Origin: an uncultured bacterium | GTDB lineage: Bacteria; Cyanobacteriota; Vampirovibrionia; Gastranaerophilales; Gastranaerophilaceae | Assembly (NCBI GenBank): GCA_949300515.1 | Contig: CASGEP010000006.1 | Coordinates: 1-64,000, forward strand | DNA length: 64,000 nt | Direction of reading: 5' to 3' | In this document: positions 24,374-35,152 of the stretch, piece after piece | How the letters are laid out: the number at the start of each line of letters is the position of its first letter | Position numbering within the stretch: position 1 is the stretch's first letter | Position numbers and translations under genes: made by a program | Notes under the pieces: generated by a model | Databases searched by the model: none | The model's input: only the letters and a program-made list of their open reading frames with translations | What the model was told of the DNA's origin: nothing

Positions 24374-25159
24374 TTAGGGCTTTGAGCAATTTTCATATAT
24401 TTTTACTACGCCGAAAAGAGATAAAATCCTGCGCAGAAATTTTAATACTGTTTTATTTTTGAAAAGTTTTAAAATTATTTTGTATAAAAGCTGCTTTTCT
24501 TTGCTGTAAAAGGTATTTCTCACTGCTTCGCGTTCTTTTTTTCTTATTTTATCCGCTTCTTTTCTTGTGCTTATTCCGCCGAGATAAAAAATTGCCGCGG
24601 GGATTTTTATGTACTTATATTTCCCGTATGTATTAAAGTATTTTAAAAACCACTGCCAGTCAGACACAATTTTTTTTGTTTCATCATACAAACCTAATTT
24701 TAAAAACAGCTCTTTTTTGATGAAAGTCGACATATGGGGAAGGGATTTATAAAAAAGCTCAAAATCATCGATATAGTCGTAGTAAATTGTACTGTCGCGC
24801 CCTTTTTTATCCCTTATAATGACATCTGCAAAAACAAGCCCGCAGTCAAGCCCGGGCAAAATTTTCTCTATTGTGCCGCTGCAAAAGAGTTCATCTCCGG
24901 CATTTAAAAACAGGATATAATCGCCCCCTGCTGCATTTATACCTTTGTTAAACGCGCTGTATATGCCGTTATCAGGCTCTGAAATTATTTTGGAAATTTT
25001 GTTTTTGTATTTGTTAATAACTTTAAGAGTATTGTCGTCTGAGGCGCCGTCTATTACAATGTATTCAATTTTGTCTTTTGCGCTCTGGTTTATGACGCTT
25101 AAAATCGTGCGCTCGATAGTCTTTTCTTCGTTTTTTGCAATTGTGATAATGCTTATCAT
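24374..25159 (-). CDS. Family 2 glycosyltransferase
   Basis: A 261-residue GT-A enzyme. It shows the N-terminal SIITIAKNEEKTIERTI nucleotide-binding opening, the IDGASDDNT segment, a DNGIYSAFNKGIN motif, FLNAGDELF in place of DxD, and SDWQWFLKYF, typical of WcaE/WcaA-like enzymes that elongate polysaccharides. Substrate and acceptor are unknown. Its start overlaps upp by 4 bases, so it may be co-transcribed with it. Confidence 0.85.
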   Translation of the reverse strand: MISIITIAKNEEKTIERTILSVINQSAKDKIEYIVIDGASDDNTLKVINKYKNKISKIISEPDNGIYSAFNKGINAAGGDYILFLNAGDELFCSGTIEKILPGLDCGLVFADVIIRDKKGRDSTIYYDYIDDFELFYKSLPHMSTFIKKELFLKLGLYDETKKIVSDWQWFLKYFNTYGKYKYIKIPAAIFYLGGISTRKEADKIRKKEREAVRNTFYSKEKQLLYKIILKLFKNKTVLKFLRRILSLFGVVKIYENCSKP

Positions 25160-25818
25160 CTTACCGTGTTAAAAATTCTATCTCCCGCATCGCCAAGCCC
25201 GGGGACAATATAGCCTTTTGAGTTTAATTCTTTATCGATGGCGCAGGTTATAATTCTTACGTCCTCAAAAGTCGTGCTCAGGCGCTCTACCCCCTGCGGA
25301 GCCGCAAGAAGGCACACAAAAGTGATGTTTTTTTGCGGTATTCCTTTTTTTACAAAGTTACCGACTCCGTCAACCGCCGAATTTCCCGTTGCAAGCATGG
25401 GGTCAAGTACAAAAACGTATGTATTTTGCGGGTCTTTCGGCGCTTCGCTTATTTTATTGTAATACCAGACAGGCTGCAGCGTTCTTTCGTCGCGATACAT
25501 TCCGAGGTGGTGAATATGAGCCTGAGGCATCATTTCCTGTGCCACTTCGCAAAACATCATCCCCGCGCGCAAAATAGGCGCTATTATTAAATTCAAATCT
25601 TCTCTGATTGTTTCGCTCTCGCACTCGCAAATCGGTGTTTTAATGGTTTTTTTTCTGGTTTGCAGTTTTTTTGTCGCTTCTAAAAATACCGCATAAGATA
25701 TTCTCTTTAGTGCGCATCTGAATTTTTCACCGTCTGTTTTCTCATCCCTTAAAACCATTAAATTATGCTTTACAACCGGATGATCTATCACACAAATATT
25801 GCTGTTTTTGGTTTTCAT
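25156..25818 (-). CDS. upp: Uracil phosphoribosyltransferase
   Basis: A 220-residue salvage enzyme making UMP from uracil and PRPP. The PRPP-binding loop VFVLDPMLATGNSAVDGV, the conserved APILRAGMMFCE segment and the C-terminal uracil-binding region KGYIVPGLGDAGDRIF are all present. The family size is about 210. A hairpin terminator lies upstream of it. Confidence 0.95.
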   Translation of the reverse strand: MKTKNSNICVIDHPVVKHNLMVLRDEKTDGEKFRCALKRISYAVFLEATKKLQTRKKTIKTPICECESETIREDLNLIIAPILRAGMMFCEVAQEMMPQAHIHHLGMYRDERTLQPVWYYNKISEAPKDPQNTYVFVLDPMLATGNSAVDGVGNFVKKGIPQKNITFVCLLAAPQGVERLSTTFEDVRIITCAIDKELNSKGYIVPGLGDAGDRIFNTVR

Positions 25819-25856
25819 ACTTTTTCCTTTGCCATTCCCTGTTTATATTCTACATT

Positions 25857-25895
25857 AAAAAACCCTGAAAACCAAAAAAGTTTTCAGGGTTTTTT
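25857..25895. terminator. Bidirectional intrinsic terminator
   Basis: CCCTGAAAAC (25863-25872) and GTTTTCAGGG (25880-25889) form a perfect 10-pair stem, with six A before and six T after. It lies between the GH57 gene's stop (25910) and the start of upp, so it ends the minus-strand GH57 transcript. Confidence 0.85.
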
Positions 25896-25909
25896 AATTA
25901 TTTGTTTAT

Positions 25910-27643
25910 TTAGTCAGCATATAAAGGTGCAAGTTTCTTTTCCTGCTGGGGTATAACGCCTTCTTCGATAGGAAGGTAAACTCTGTAGTCAATTTCGCTG
26001 AAGCAGTTGTCGATTGATTCGATTTTCTTTAGTTCTTCATCGTTAATCGCGTTGTTGTCAATCATATCCGCGATTTTTTCAAATCTTTCGACGTGTTCTC
26101 TAAATCTGTCTGTTGCGTAGTCTTTAGCCTGCCATGTTGTAATTAAGAACGGCCAGTCCGAACTTTGCAAGAGCAGATTTTCACGCGCAAGCTGATTAAG
26201 CGCCCTTAAAAGCAATTTGTCCTCAGGTTGTTTTTCATAGCGCGAAACAATGTCGATTATACGTTTTTCGCAGGCATGGATAATCGGCCACATCCACTCT
26301 GTCAGGTGGTTTTGCCATACCCAGAAATGTCCGCCCTGACCCCAGCTTGATTCGGGGATTTGGATGGCTTCGGTCGGAGGATGTGCTTGCAGATATTCGC
26401 CCGCGGTCATCCTTTCCACTTCGGGAAGGTATTGTGCAAATTTTTTGATAACCTGTTTGATAAATTCCACGCCTTCAAACCACCAGTGTCCGTAAAGTTC
26501 GGTATCAAAAGACACCATTACGAGCCCTTCTTTGCCGTTGTGAGCCATTTTGTAGTCGTTTAAGAGGTGGTAAATAAGAGTTGTATAGTGGTCTGAATTT
26601 GAATTAACCTGATTCATTGCAAGCACGGGGTCATAGAGCATTTTATCGCCCAAATCTGTTGTGGAGGATGTTATTCTCCAATAGTGCATGCCTGAGTTAG
26701 GGTCTTTTCTGTGGAATTCTCTATAGCAGCCATCACCGGGGTAACCGTCCGCTGCTGACCATACCTGGAACCCTGCTCTGTCGTTTCTACCCATCACGGC
26801 TACCTGTGCATCAGGCAACCAATATGCGCTATATGTATCATAGCCTGTTTTTTCCCTCTGCGGCAGAGGTATGTATTCAATATTTCCGTAAACTCCGATT
26901 GTTCTTCTGTTTCCTATTGAATTACCGCCTTCAATAACGTGAGATTCGGTAAAGAAGTATTCAATGCCGTTGTTTTGAAGGGTAACTTCAATAGCGGGAC
27001 GCCATTTTTTCTTGCCGTCTTTGCCCGTAAATTCATAACCCTGTCTGTAAGCGCACTCAGGCAGCCAGCAGCCTTTTGATTTTTTGCCGAACAATCTCTT
27101 TGTAGTATCGGAGCCTACTTTGAATTGTGCATTTAAGTTGGTATCTGTTGCTAAAAGCGGCGAAAAACCGTGCGTTGCGCCTGATGTTGTAATTTCAATA
27201 CAGCCAAGATCCTGATATTTTTTAAATCCTGCGATTAAATCTTTATTAAATTTATTAATATAGAGGTCTTTTATGTGGTTAAACCAGTCAAAATAGTATT
27301 TTGCAAGGTATTTTAAGTGTTGGGAGTGAGCAACCTCCGGGTCGGGGTAGCGCTCTAAATCTCCCGATACGGCCTCAATTCGCGAGTCAAGATATTTAAT
27401 AAAGCCTTCTTTTAAATGTTCATCGTTAAGTTGTTCCGCCAAAATCGGCGTAATGCCCACAGTCAGCTTTGCCTTAATTCCTTCGTCATACAGTTCCGCT
27501 ATCATGTTGAGCAAAGGAACGTAAGTTTCAGCCATACATTCGTACAGGTTTTCTTCCCCGAAAGGCCACATACCTGCCATTCTGTAATAGGGAAGGTGCG
27601 AGTGCAACATAAATACAAATTGCCCCACTTTTTCTGATGCCAT
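25910..27643 (-). CDS. GH57 1,4-alpha-glucan branching enzyme
   Basis: A 577-residue glycoside hydrolase family 57 enzyme that makes alpha-1,6 branches in glycogen. The predicted nucleophile Glu196 is in CWLPECAYRQ and the acid/base Asp380 in VSFDTELYGHWWFEG, both matching characterised GH57 branching enzymes. Other conserved parts are FMLHSHLPYY at the start, SGATHGFSPLL, and the C-terminal helical domain with LLQSSDWPFLITT. No signal peptide. A glycogen store is suggested, and the neighbouring acyl-CoA synthetase fits fermentative carbon use. Confidence 0.92.
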   Translation of the reverse strand: MASEKVGQFVFMLHSHLPYYRMAGMWPFGEENLYECMAETYVPLLNMIAELYDEGIKAKLTVGITPILAEQLNDEHLKEGFIKYLDSRIEAVSGDLERYPDPEVAHSQHLKYLAKYYFDWFNHIKDLYINKFNKDLIAGFKKYQDLGCIEITTSGATHGFSPLLATDTNLNAQFKVGSDTTKRLFGKKSKGCWLPECAYRQGYEFTGKDGKKKWRPAIEVTLQNNGIEYFFTESHVIEGGNSIGNRRTIGVYGNIEYIPLPQREKTGYDTYSAYWLPDAQVAVMGRNDRAGFQVWSAADGYPGDGCYREFHRKDPNSGMHYWRITSSTTDLGDKMLYDPVLAMNQVNSNSDHYTTLIYHLLNDYKMAHNGKEGLVMVSFDTELYGHWWFEGVEFIKQVIKKFAQYLPEVERMTAGEYLQAHPPTEAIQIPESSWGQGGHFWVWQNHLTEWMWPIIHACEKRIIDIVSRYEKQPEDKLLLRALNQLARENLLLQSSDWPFLITTWQAKDYATDRFREHVERFEKIADMIDNNAINDEELKKIESIDNCFSEIDYRVYLPIEEGVIPQQEKKLAPLYAD

Positions 27644-27795
27644 ATTTATTGCCTCCGATTTTTTCTAATATAACTTTTATATCACAAAAAGCAAAAAAAT
27701 ATAACCCACAAGAATTAGTTACATGGATTACTATTTGACCCAAAACACTAGCCGGACGGGTAATACAGACGTATATAAATTTTTGTTAAAGAATT

Positions 27796-27829
27796 AAAAA
27801 ACCCCGCGTATAATTTAGCGCGGGGTTTT
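27796..27829 (-). terminator. Intrinsic terminator after the acyl-CoA synthetase gene
   Basis: CCCCGCG (27802-27808) pairs with CGCGGGG (27819-27825) around a 10-base AT-rich loop. Reading leftwards six T follow. It is 20 bases past the stop of the minus-strand gene at 27850. Confidence 0.85.
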
Positions 27830-27849
27830 GAAGGTAATAAATTTATCTT

Positions 27850-30006
27850 CTACTTGGCACAAGCGCAGGTGCATTCGCAGCCGAGCGCTTTTGCTGCTTC
27901 TTCAATTCTGACTTTAATACGTCCGTCAACCGCAATTCCTTCGCCTGTTTTTTCGGAGATTAAAAGCGGATTGATGTCTAACTCGTCAATGAATTTGAAG
28001 TCATTAACAAGCTGGGATAATCTTAAAAGCGTTTCTTGAATTTGACCTATTTGAGCAGGTGTTGTGCCTCTTGCACCTTCAAGAAGTTTGTACGCTTTAA
28101 CCGATTTAATCATATCCATAGCATCGTTATCCGTTAAAGGTGCAATTCTGAATGTTACATCTTTCATAACTTCAACAAACACACCGCCCAGACCGAACAT
28201 CATCATAGGACCGTATTGCGGATCGGTTGCAATACCGCAGACCATCTCACGCGAACCTTTTACCATTTCCTGAATGATAACGCCTTCAAGACCTTCCAAG
28301 AGTCCTTTTGCTTCAAGCCTTTGAAGGAGCGCTTTGTATTCGTTTCTCAATTGTGTTTCGTCTTTGATATTAACTACAACGCCGCCGACGTCCGTTTTGT
28401 GCGAAGTTGTCTTTGATGTCATTTTCATAACAACCGGATAGCCGATTTCATTGCCGAGTTTTGCAACTTCTTCTTCATTTGTTGCAAGACCGTATTTGCA
28501 GGCTCTGATACCGTATGCTTCAAGAACATCAATTGATTCTAAAGTTGTAAGCTGTGCTCTGCCTTCTTTTAAAGAATTTTTGATGATTGTTTCGACTTTT
28601 GCTTTATCTACGTTGTAAGTCGGGATTGAACCTTGCGGTTTTTCCATCCATTGACGCTGTTCATCGAGCCTTGTCATAGCTTCTGCGGCTTCTTCGGCGT
28701 ACATATAAAACGGCATATTAACATTCATATTTGCAATTTTTGTAAAGAAGTCCGATGTTGTCATAAATACGCCGATAATCGGTTTTTGAGGATTTTTAGC
28801 CTTAATTTCCATCAAAGCCTGAGCGACATCGATATCTTTCAAGCCGAGGAACGGAAGATAGATTACCGCAATCATATCAACGTTTTCATCCTGCAAAACG
28901 GTTTCAAGAGTTTGTTTATAGTGCTCAATGGGCGCTGAGGCTATCATATCAATCGGGTTTTTAACGGAAGCTGCGGAAGGCAGGAAGCTTCTCAGTTTTT
29001 CTTTTGTTTCATCCGTTATTTTTGCCATTTGCATGCCCGATTCGCAAACCGCATCGGTTGCCATAATACCTGGGCCGCCAGAGTTTGTAATAATTGCAAC
29101 TCTGTTGCCTTTTGGTATGGGGCAGTTAGAGAATGCTTTTGCGTTTGCAAAAAGGTTTTTAAGAGAGAATTCTCTTATAACGCCTGATTGTTTTAAAAGT
29201 GCAGCCGCAGCTTTATCCGCACCAGCAAGAGAACCTGTGTGAGAGCTTGCTGCGGAAGCGCCTGCTGCAGAGCGTCCTGCTTTAAGGGCTAAAATGGGTT
29301 TTTTCTTTGTAATTCTTGTGGCAAGTTTTCTGAAGTTTTGCGGATTTTGGATTGATTCCATATAAAGAAGGATTTGTTTTACATCGTCGTCATTTTCCCA
29401 ATATTCAAGCATGGTTTCGGCGTTAATATCTGCCTGGTTGCCAATTGAAACAAATTGGGCAAAGCCGAGGTTTAAGTCTTTTAAAATGTTTAAAATACCG
29501 CCGCCGAGCGCACCGGATTGGGATACAAAACCGATATCGCCTTTAACGGGAAGGGATTCCGCAAAAGTAGCGTCCATTTTAACGTTGTCATTTGTGTTTA
29601 AAACACCGAGGCAGTTAGGGCCGACACATCTCATACCGTAGTCGCGAACTTTTTGAAGAAGCTGTGCTTCAAGCTGCGCGCCTTCTTTGCCTGTTTCTTT
29701 AAAACCTGCCGTTATAATGCAAAGACCTTTAATACCTTTGTTGTGGCATTGATCGATTGTATCGAGTACAAATTTTGCATTTACGACAATGACCGCTAAG
29801 TCAACTTCTTCGGGAACTTCATTAATTGAAGTATATGCTTGAAAACCTTCAATTATGCCGCCTTTGGGGTTAACGGGATAAATATTTCCGTTGAATTTAT
29901 AATCTCTCAATCTCTGCATTATTTCGGAGCCGATTGTTTTAGGCTTTGTTGAAGCTCCTATTACAGCTATTGATTTCGGTTTCATAATTTTGTCAAGTAC
30001 GTTCAT
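27850..30006 (-). CDS. ADP-forming acyl-CoA (acetate-CoA) synthetase, fused subunits
   Basis: A 718-residue enzyme converting acyl-CoA, ADP and phosphate to acid, CoA and ATP. The order is a CoA-binding domain (residues 1-130; SIAVIGASTKPKTIGSEIM), a succinyl-CoA-ligase-like domain with the phosphohistidine motif ASSHTGSLAGADKA, and a C-terminal ATP-grasp domain (about 500-718). Start ATG 30006 has an AAAGG site; the longer frame to 30099 overlaps the radical SAM gene. Such fused enzymes give ATP in acetate-forming fermenters. Confidence 0.9.
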   Translation of the reverse strand: MNVLDKIMKPKSIAVIGASTKPKTIGSEIMQRLRDYKFNGNIYPVNPKGGIIEGFQAYTSINEVPEEVDLAVIVVNAKFVLDTIDQCHNKGIKGLCIITAGFKETGKEGAQLEAQLLQKVRDYGMRCVGPNCLGVLNTNDNVKMDATFAESLPVKGDIGFVSQSGALGGGILNILKDLNLGFAQFVSIGNQADINAETMLEYWENDDDVKQILLYMESIQNPQNFRKLATRITKKKPILALKAGRSAAGASAASSHTGSLAGADKAAAALLKQSGVIREFSLKNLFANAKAFSNCPIPKGNRVAIITNSGGPGIMATDAVCESGMQMAKITDETKEKLRSFLPSAASVKNPIDMIASAPIEHYKQTLETVLQDENVDMIAVIYLPFLGLKDIDVAQALMEIKAKNPQKPIIGVFMTTSDFFTKIANMNVNMPFYMYAEEAAEAMTRLDEQRQWMEKPQGSIPTYNVDKAKVETIIKNSLKEGRAQLTTLESIDVLEAYGIRACKYGLATNEEEVAKLGNEIGYPVVMKMTSKTTSHKTDVGGVVVNIKDETQLRNEYKALLQRLEAKGLLEGLEGVIIQEMVKGSREMVCGIATDPQYGPMMMFGLGGVFVEVMKDVTFRIAPLTDNDAMDMIKSVKAYKLLEGARGTTPAQIGQIQETLLRLSQLVNDFKFIDELDINPLLISEKTGEGIAVDGRIKVRIEEAAKALGCECTCACAK

Positions 30007-30029
30007 TTTTTGACCTTTCTTTTTTGTTA

Positions 30030-30659
30030 TTAATATCCTTCTTTTATCCATTCTCTGTTTCTGAATTTTGCGCCGAGGCTCTTTGCGATTTGTTCGCATT
30101 TTTCTATATCTACGTTGTATTTGTCCTCTTCAAATTTTGAAACGACACTCATTGTGGTGTCTATGCCTTCTTTTACACATTCTTTTGCAAAATCCAGCAT
30201 TGCCTCGTATGCTCCTTCAAATTTCGGTTGGGAAATTTCCCTGTAGAGCTTTTCATTTTGGGCGTTTAAACTGATTGAAATACTGTCAATCAGCCCTTTT
30301 AGCTCGGGTACAATGTTTTTCTTATTAACGAAATTTCCATGTCCGTTTGTGTTAATTCTGATTTTAAGTTCCGGCATTTCTTTTTTAATATATTGGCAGA
30401 TTTTTTTAACTTCTTCAAATTTTATCAAAGGTTCGCCGTAGCCGCAAAATACAATTTCTCCGCCTTCAAGTACTTTTTGGGCGGAGTTTTTAATTTGTTC
30501 TATGACGTCTTGAGCCGTGACATTTTGCGCATCAAGCCATAAATTTGCCCCTTTGACGTCGTCTTTTATATCCCTTACGCAAAACCTGCAAGCGTTAGTG
30601 CAAGCGTTTGTTATGTTTATGTATGCCTTTTGCCCTAGAAAATATACTAAATTTGACAC
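30030..30659 (-). CDS. Radical SAM protein, TatD-associated family
   Basis: A 209-residue radical SAM enzyme with the cluster motif CTNACRFC near residue 20, IVFCGYGEPL for SAM binding, and RINTNGHG. The short size and the opening YFLGQKAYINITNACTNAC resemble the TatD-linked radical SAM family (TIGR04038-like), whose genes are usually next to tatD. Here tatD is not in the window, and the neighbours are an acyl-CoA synthetase and an uncharacterised gene. Substrate unknown. Confidence 0.75.
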   Translation of the reverse strand: MSNLVYFLGQKAYINITNACTNACRFCVRDIKDDVKGANLWLDAQNVTAQDVIEQIKNSAQKVLEGGEIVFCGYGEPLIKFEEVKKICQYIKKEMPELKIRINTNGHGNFVNKKNIVPELKGLIDSISISLNAQNEKLYREISQPKFEGAYEAMLDFAKECVKEGIDTTMSVVSKFEEDKYNVDIEKCEQIAKSLGAKFRNREWIKEGY

Positions 30660-30745
30660 TTAAAACCTCAAAAAGCTTTATACATAGATTTTCACACAAA
30701 AAGTTTTTAAATCAAGAAAATTATACAATTTTAAGTGCAATTTGT

Positions 30746-31108
30746 CTACTGAGGGAGGTTTAATAAAGCATCCACGCTGAGCGCCGCTAATTCACGCGCA
30801 CGTACGGGGTCAATGCCTTTTTCAATGTAGCCTTGAGTCAAATCATCCGCAAAGCCGCTGATAAGTTCAAAAGTAAAAAGGTCATCTTCTACGTTTTGTC
30901 TTGCAAGTTCATAGGATGCATGAGATTTATTAACCATGGCTCTGCCGTACTGATCGCCGGGGACGTATTTAAGGAGATCATCATTTTGGACAGCTTCCGC
31001 TTGAGCTTCATGAGGCTCAACACTTTCAGCCTGCGGCTGAGTTCTGTGTCCTTGCGGATTAAAACCCAGGGGTGAAGCGCCATTCATATTGCTGATGTTA
31101 TTGTTCAT
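30746..31108 (-). CDS. Hydrophilic protein of unknown function
   Basis: A 120-residue acidic protein. The first 45 residues are low in complexity (Asn, Gln, Pro, Glu; for example PHEAQAEAVQ), and the C-terminal half is helical (DDLFTFELISGFADDLTQGY; RARELAALSVDALLN). There is a ribosome site AAGGAG before the ATG. No membrane or signal segment. Not recognised. Confidence 0.55.
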   Translation of the reverse strand: MNNNISNMNGASPLGFNPQGHRTQPQAESVEPHEAQAEAVQNDDLLKYVPGDQYGRAMVNKSHASYELARQNVEDDLFTFELISGFADDLTQGYIEKGIDPVRARELAALSVDALLNLPQ

Positions 31109-31458
31109 TTATTCTCCTTAAAAAGTGTTTCGTGTTTTCAGGTTCTATTATATAAAACATGAAAATTTAATTTTTTGCTAGTCGTATTTAAAAATTATAT
31201 ACTTTTTTGAGTTTTATATTTCTTAATAGCTGAAAAATTCAATAAAATCAATACTCTATTGGGTATATAATTGTACTTAACAAAACTTAATAAAAAAAAG
31301 CCAAGTTTATAAAAACAATGGCTTAACAAGGATGACAATAAAGTTAATATATGGTGTGTTTATTATGTTTTCTTCTCTTACATTTTATCTATCGGCACAC
31401 TGTTTCCACGCTTTAAATTTTTGTGTCATAAATCCTCTGTTTGATGTAGAATAATCTC
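31109..31458. other. AT-rich gene-free spacer with a leftward terminator and possible tiny gene
   Basis: About 350 bases. A hairpin AAGCCA (31324-ish) to TGGCTT with a T8 tail reading leftwards (31292-31324) has no known gene feeding it. Upstream of it on the minus strand, at 31385-31429, is a 14-codon frame (MTQKFKAWKQCADR) preceded by AGAGGA and a TATTCT box. The rest is AT-rich and shows nothing else. Confidence 0.35.
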
Positions 31459-32391
31459 ATGAAGCTAGTTATTCAGATACCTTGTTATAATGAGCAGGAT
31501 ACGGTTTTAACCGCGCTGAATGCACTTCCCGGGAAAATTAGCGGAGTGGATGAAATCGAGATTTTAATAATTAACGACGGCTCAAAAGATGAAACGGAGC
31601 GGGTTGTAAGAGAATGGGGAGTCAGCCGTGTCGTAACTTTTAAGCGCAATTTAGGTCTTGCACGCGCTTTTGAGGCGGGTTTAAAAGCTTCTCTTGAGGC
31701 AGGTGCGGATATTATTGTGAATTTTGATGCGGATAATCAGTATTGTGCGGATGATATTGAAAAATTAATTGAGCCGATTTTAAATAAAAAGGCGGATATT
31801 GTCATTGGAACACGCCCCATAGAGGATATTAAACACTTTTCTTTTGTAAAAAAAGTTTTGCAAAAACTCGGTTCTTACGTGATGAGAAAAGTTTCCGCGA
31901 CAGATGTTCAAGATGCGCCAAGCGGCTTTAGAGCGATTAGTGCGGATGCGGCAAGAAGGATAAATATTTTTGATAATTATACATACACCCTTGAAATGAT
32001 TATTCAGGCGCAAAGGAAGGGTTTGAACATTGTTTGTGTACCGATAAGGGTTAATGAGGACCTGCGCCCTTCAAGGCTTGTAAAGAGCAATTTCAGCTAC
32101 ATTATACGCTCGATTTTCACAATGGCAAGGATTTTTATAATATATCGTCCTTTCAGGTTTTTTGCTTTTATCGGGCTTATAATGTTCTTTTTTGCGGCGC
32201 TTTTAGCTTTCAGGTTTTTATATTTTTACTTAACGGGCGATGGCGCAGGACATATACAGTCTTTGATTTTATGTGCGATATTAACGATTTTTGCTTTTTT
32301 ATGCGGGCTTCTGGCTGTTATATCGGACCTGCTTGCAATAAACAGAAAATTGCTTGAAGATGTACAGTTTATGTTAAGAGAGAGAAAATAG
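31459..32391 (+). CDS. Membrane-bound family 2 glycosyltransferase (DPM/GtrB-like)
   Basis: A 310-residue protein with a GT-A domain (LVIQIPCYNEQDTVLTALNA; LIINDGSKDETE; NFDADNQYCADD with the DxD; SGFRAISADAARRI) and two C-terminal membrane segments (FFAFIGLIMFFFAALLAFRF; ILCAILTIFAFLCGLLAV). This layout fits polyprenyl-phosphate glycosyltransferases that prepare lipid-linked sugars for envelope glycans. Specific sugar unknown. A tandem pair of terminators follows. Confidence 0.85.
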   Translation: MKLVIQIPCYNEQDTVLTALNALPGKISGVDEIEILIINDGSKDETERVVREWGVSRVVTFKRNLGLARAFEAGLKASLEAGADIIVNFDADNQYCADDIEKLIEPILNKKADIVIGTRPIEDIKHFSFVKKVLQKLGSYVMRKVSATDVQDAPSGFRAISADAARRINIFDNYTYTLEMIIQAQRKGLNIVCVPIRVNEDLRPSRLVKSNFSYIIRSIFTMARIFIIYRPFRFFAFIGLIMFFFAALLAFRFLYFYLTGDGAGHIQSLILCAILTIFAFLCGLLAVISDLLAINRKLLEDVQFMLRERK

Positions 32392-32409
32392 TTTTGTTGT
32401 TCGGTGTTG

Positions 32410-32492
32410 AAAAAGCCCTCCTGATTATACAAGGGGGCTTTTTTATTTTAGGGTAAATTAAACCCGCAGGAGAAAACTCTCTTGCGGGTTTT
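32410..32492. terminator. Two tandem intrinsic terminators between converging genes
   Basis: First: AAAAAGCCC...GGGCTTTTTT (32410-32444), a good rightward terminator that would also end leftward transcription. Second: AACCCGCA...TGCGGGTT (32461-32490), flanked by TTTAA tracts both ways. They separate the plus-strand glycosyltransferase from the minus-strand gapA. Confidence 0.8.
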
Positions 32493-33656
<1,164 letters not shown>

Positions 33657-33708
33657 CTACGCATAAATTATGTAACAAACATAAAAGTTGTGCAACAGGT
33701 TTTATGTT

Positions 33709-35079
33709 TTAATCCTCTTTTATTGTAAGGGTTGAAGCGCAAGCAAGAAGGAGCATAAATGCGCCGACCAGAAAGGCATATTCGTAGTGATTGTTTGGCA
33801 TGTTATTTATGGTTGTGGTTGAAATATTGATAAACCACGCCAAAATCGTGCAGACAAGGATTTGCGGAGCGGCTATAAAAATATTAAAAATACCCATAAC
33901 CGAACCTTCGGTACCTTCTTTTATGTATCTTGAGAGCATAGCAAAAGGTAGTGCTAAAATGCTCGCCCAACCTATTCCTGCAAGAGCCATAGCCGCAATT
34001 GTGGATATTGCATTTGGCAGAAAAGCAAGTAAAACATAGGCCAGCGCCATAAGTAAAAGTGAAACAAAATGCACTTTTTTATTGCCAAAGCGCTCTGCAA
34101 GCTTCCCTATCGGTATTGCAATTACAAAACAGATAAGATTAAAGGCCGCAAAGCAAATTGAAGAGAAGTTTTGCCCGCTCATAACAAGAGTATCGTATGA
34201 GCTTTGAAATTCCTGCGGAATTTGGGTCAAATCCGGCACTTGATAAAGTACATGAACTACATATTGAGTAAAAAATATGTTAAGGCTCATAACTCCAATC
34301 CAGGAAAAGAATTGAATAGTACAGATTTTGCCCACCTCTGGCGAGAGAAGGAAAAAGTCTTTTAAATTTTCAAAGAAAGATTTTTTAATTTCTTCTTTTG
34401 CATTTTGTTCTTCAATTTTTAACTCGGCTTTTGAAATTTTCCTTTCTTTTATGGTAAGACATGTCCAGCTCATACCAAGCAAAAAGGCAATTGCAGCCAT
34501 ATAAAACTGTGCCGATGTGGACATTTGATAATCAAAAACGTATTTTAAAACAGGGGCTGTCGCCGCCGCAATAACGGAGCCCAAGCCTATTGCAAAACTT
34601 AAATAAGAATTTGCAACAGAGTGCTGCTCACGCGGCATATTATCGGGGATTAACGCTCTGTAAGGACCTTGAGCCGCATTAACGCAAGCATCAATAATCC
34701 ATATCATAATCGCGGCAATAAAAAGTGCACTCCACCAGGGGGCGTTTGCTCCGAAGATAGAGGCGATTTTTTCGGAGTTTGGAAGCAGAAAAAGGCCTAT
34801 CGCGCCAAGGATTGCTCCGCCCATAAGGTAGGGCAGACGTCTGCCAAAGGGAGTTTCAGTGTTGTCGCTGAGCGCGCCGATGACGGGCTGCACCACAATT
34901 CCCGTAAAAGGCCCCGCAAGCCAGATAAGACCGAAAAGCAGCGGGCTTGCACCAAAAGACTCTGTCAGCGGACCCGATAAAATAATTCTCATTTGCCAGG
35001 CAAATTGCAGACCAAAAAAGCCTATGCAGAAATTCAACAGTTGCGATGTGCTGAATTTCTTTAAGTTTTCCGTTTCCAT
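33709..35079 (-). CDS. Major facilitator transporter, SLC45-like (sugar)
   Basis: A 456-residue transporter with about 12 membrane segments. The start (LLNFCIGFFGLQFAWQMRII), the loop with GALSDNTETPFGRRLPYL after segment 2, and the PEVG-containing central loop resemble the sucrose/maltose transporters of the SLC45/GPH-like group. The GRR-P motif is the MFS signature A. It may import a disaccharide. It is 86 bases from gapA, which may reflect sugar use. Confidence 0.8.
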   Translation of the reverse strand: METENLKKFSTSQLLNFCIGFFGLQFAWQMRIILSGPLTESFGASPLLFGLIWLAGPFTGIVVQPVIGALSDNTETPFGRRLPYLMGGAILGAIGLFLLPNSEKIASIFGANAPWWSALFIAAIMIWIIDACVNAAQGPYRALIPDNMPREQHSVANSYLSFAIGLGSVIAAATAPVLKYVFDYQMSTSAQFYMAAIAFLLGMSWTCLTIKERKISKAELKIEEQNAKEEIKKSFFENLKDFFLLSPEVGKICTIQFFSWIGVMSLNIFFTQYVVHVLYQVPDLTQIPQEFQSSYDTLVMSGQNFSSICFAAFNLICFVIAIPIGKLAERFGNKKVHFVSLLLMALAYVLLAFLPNAISTIAAMALAGIGWASILALPFAMLSRYIKEGTEGSVMGIFNIFIAAPQILVCTILAWFINISTTTINNMPNNHYEYAFLVGAFMLLLACASTLTIKED

Positions 35080-35152
35080 TAAATTAAATCTCCTTAATAC
35101 GCGATGAGTATATTTATTTTACATTAGATTATGTTAATTGTAAAATTTAATT

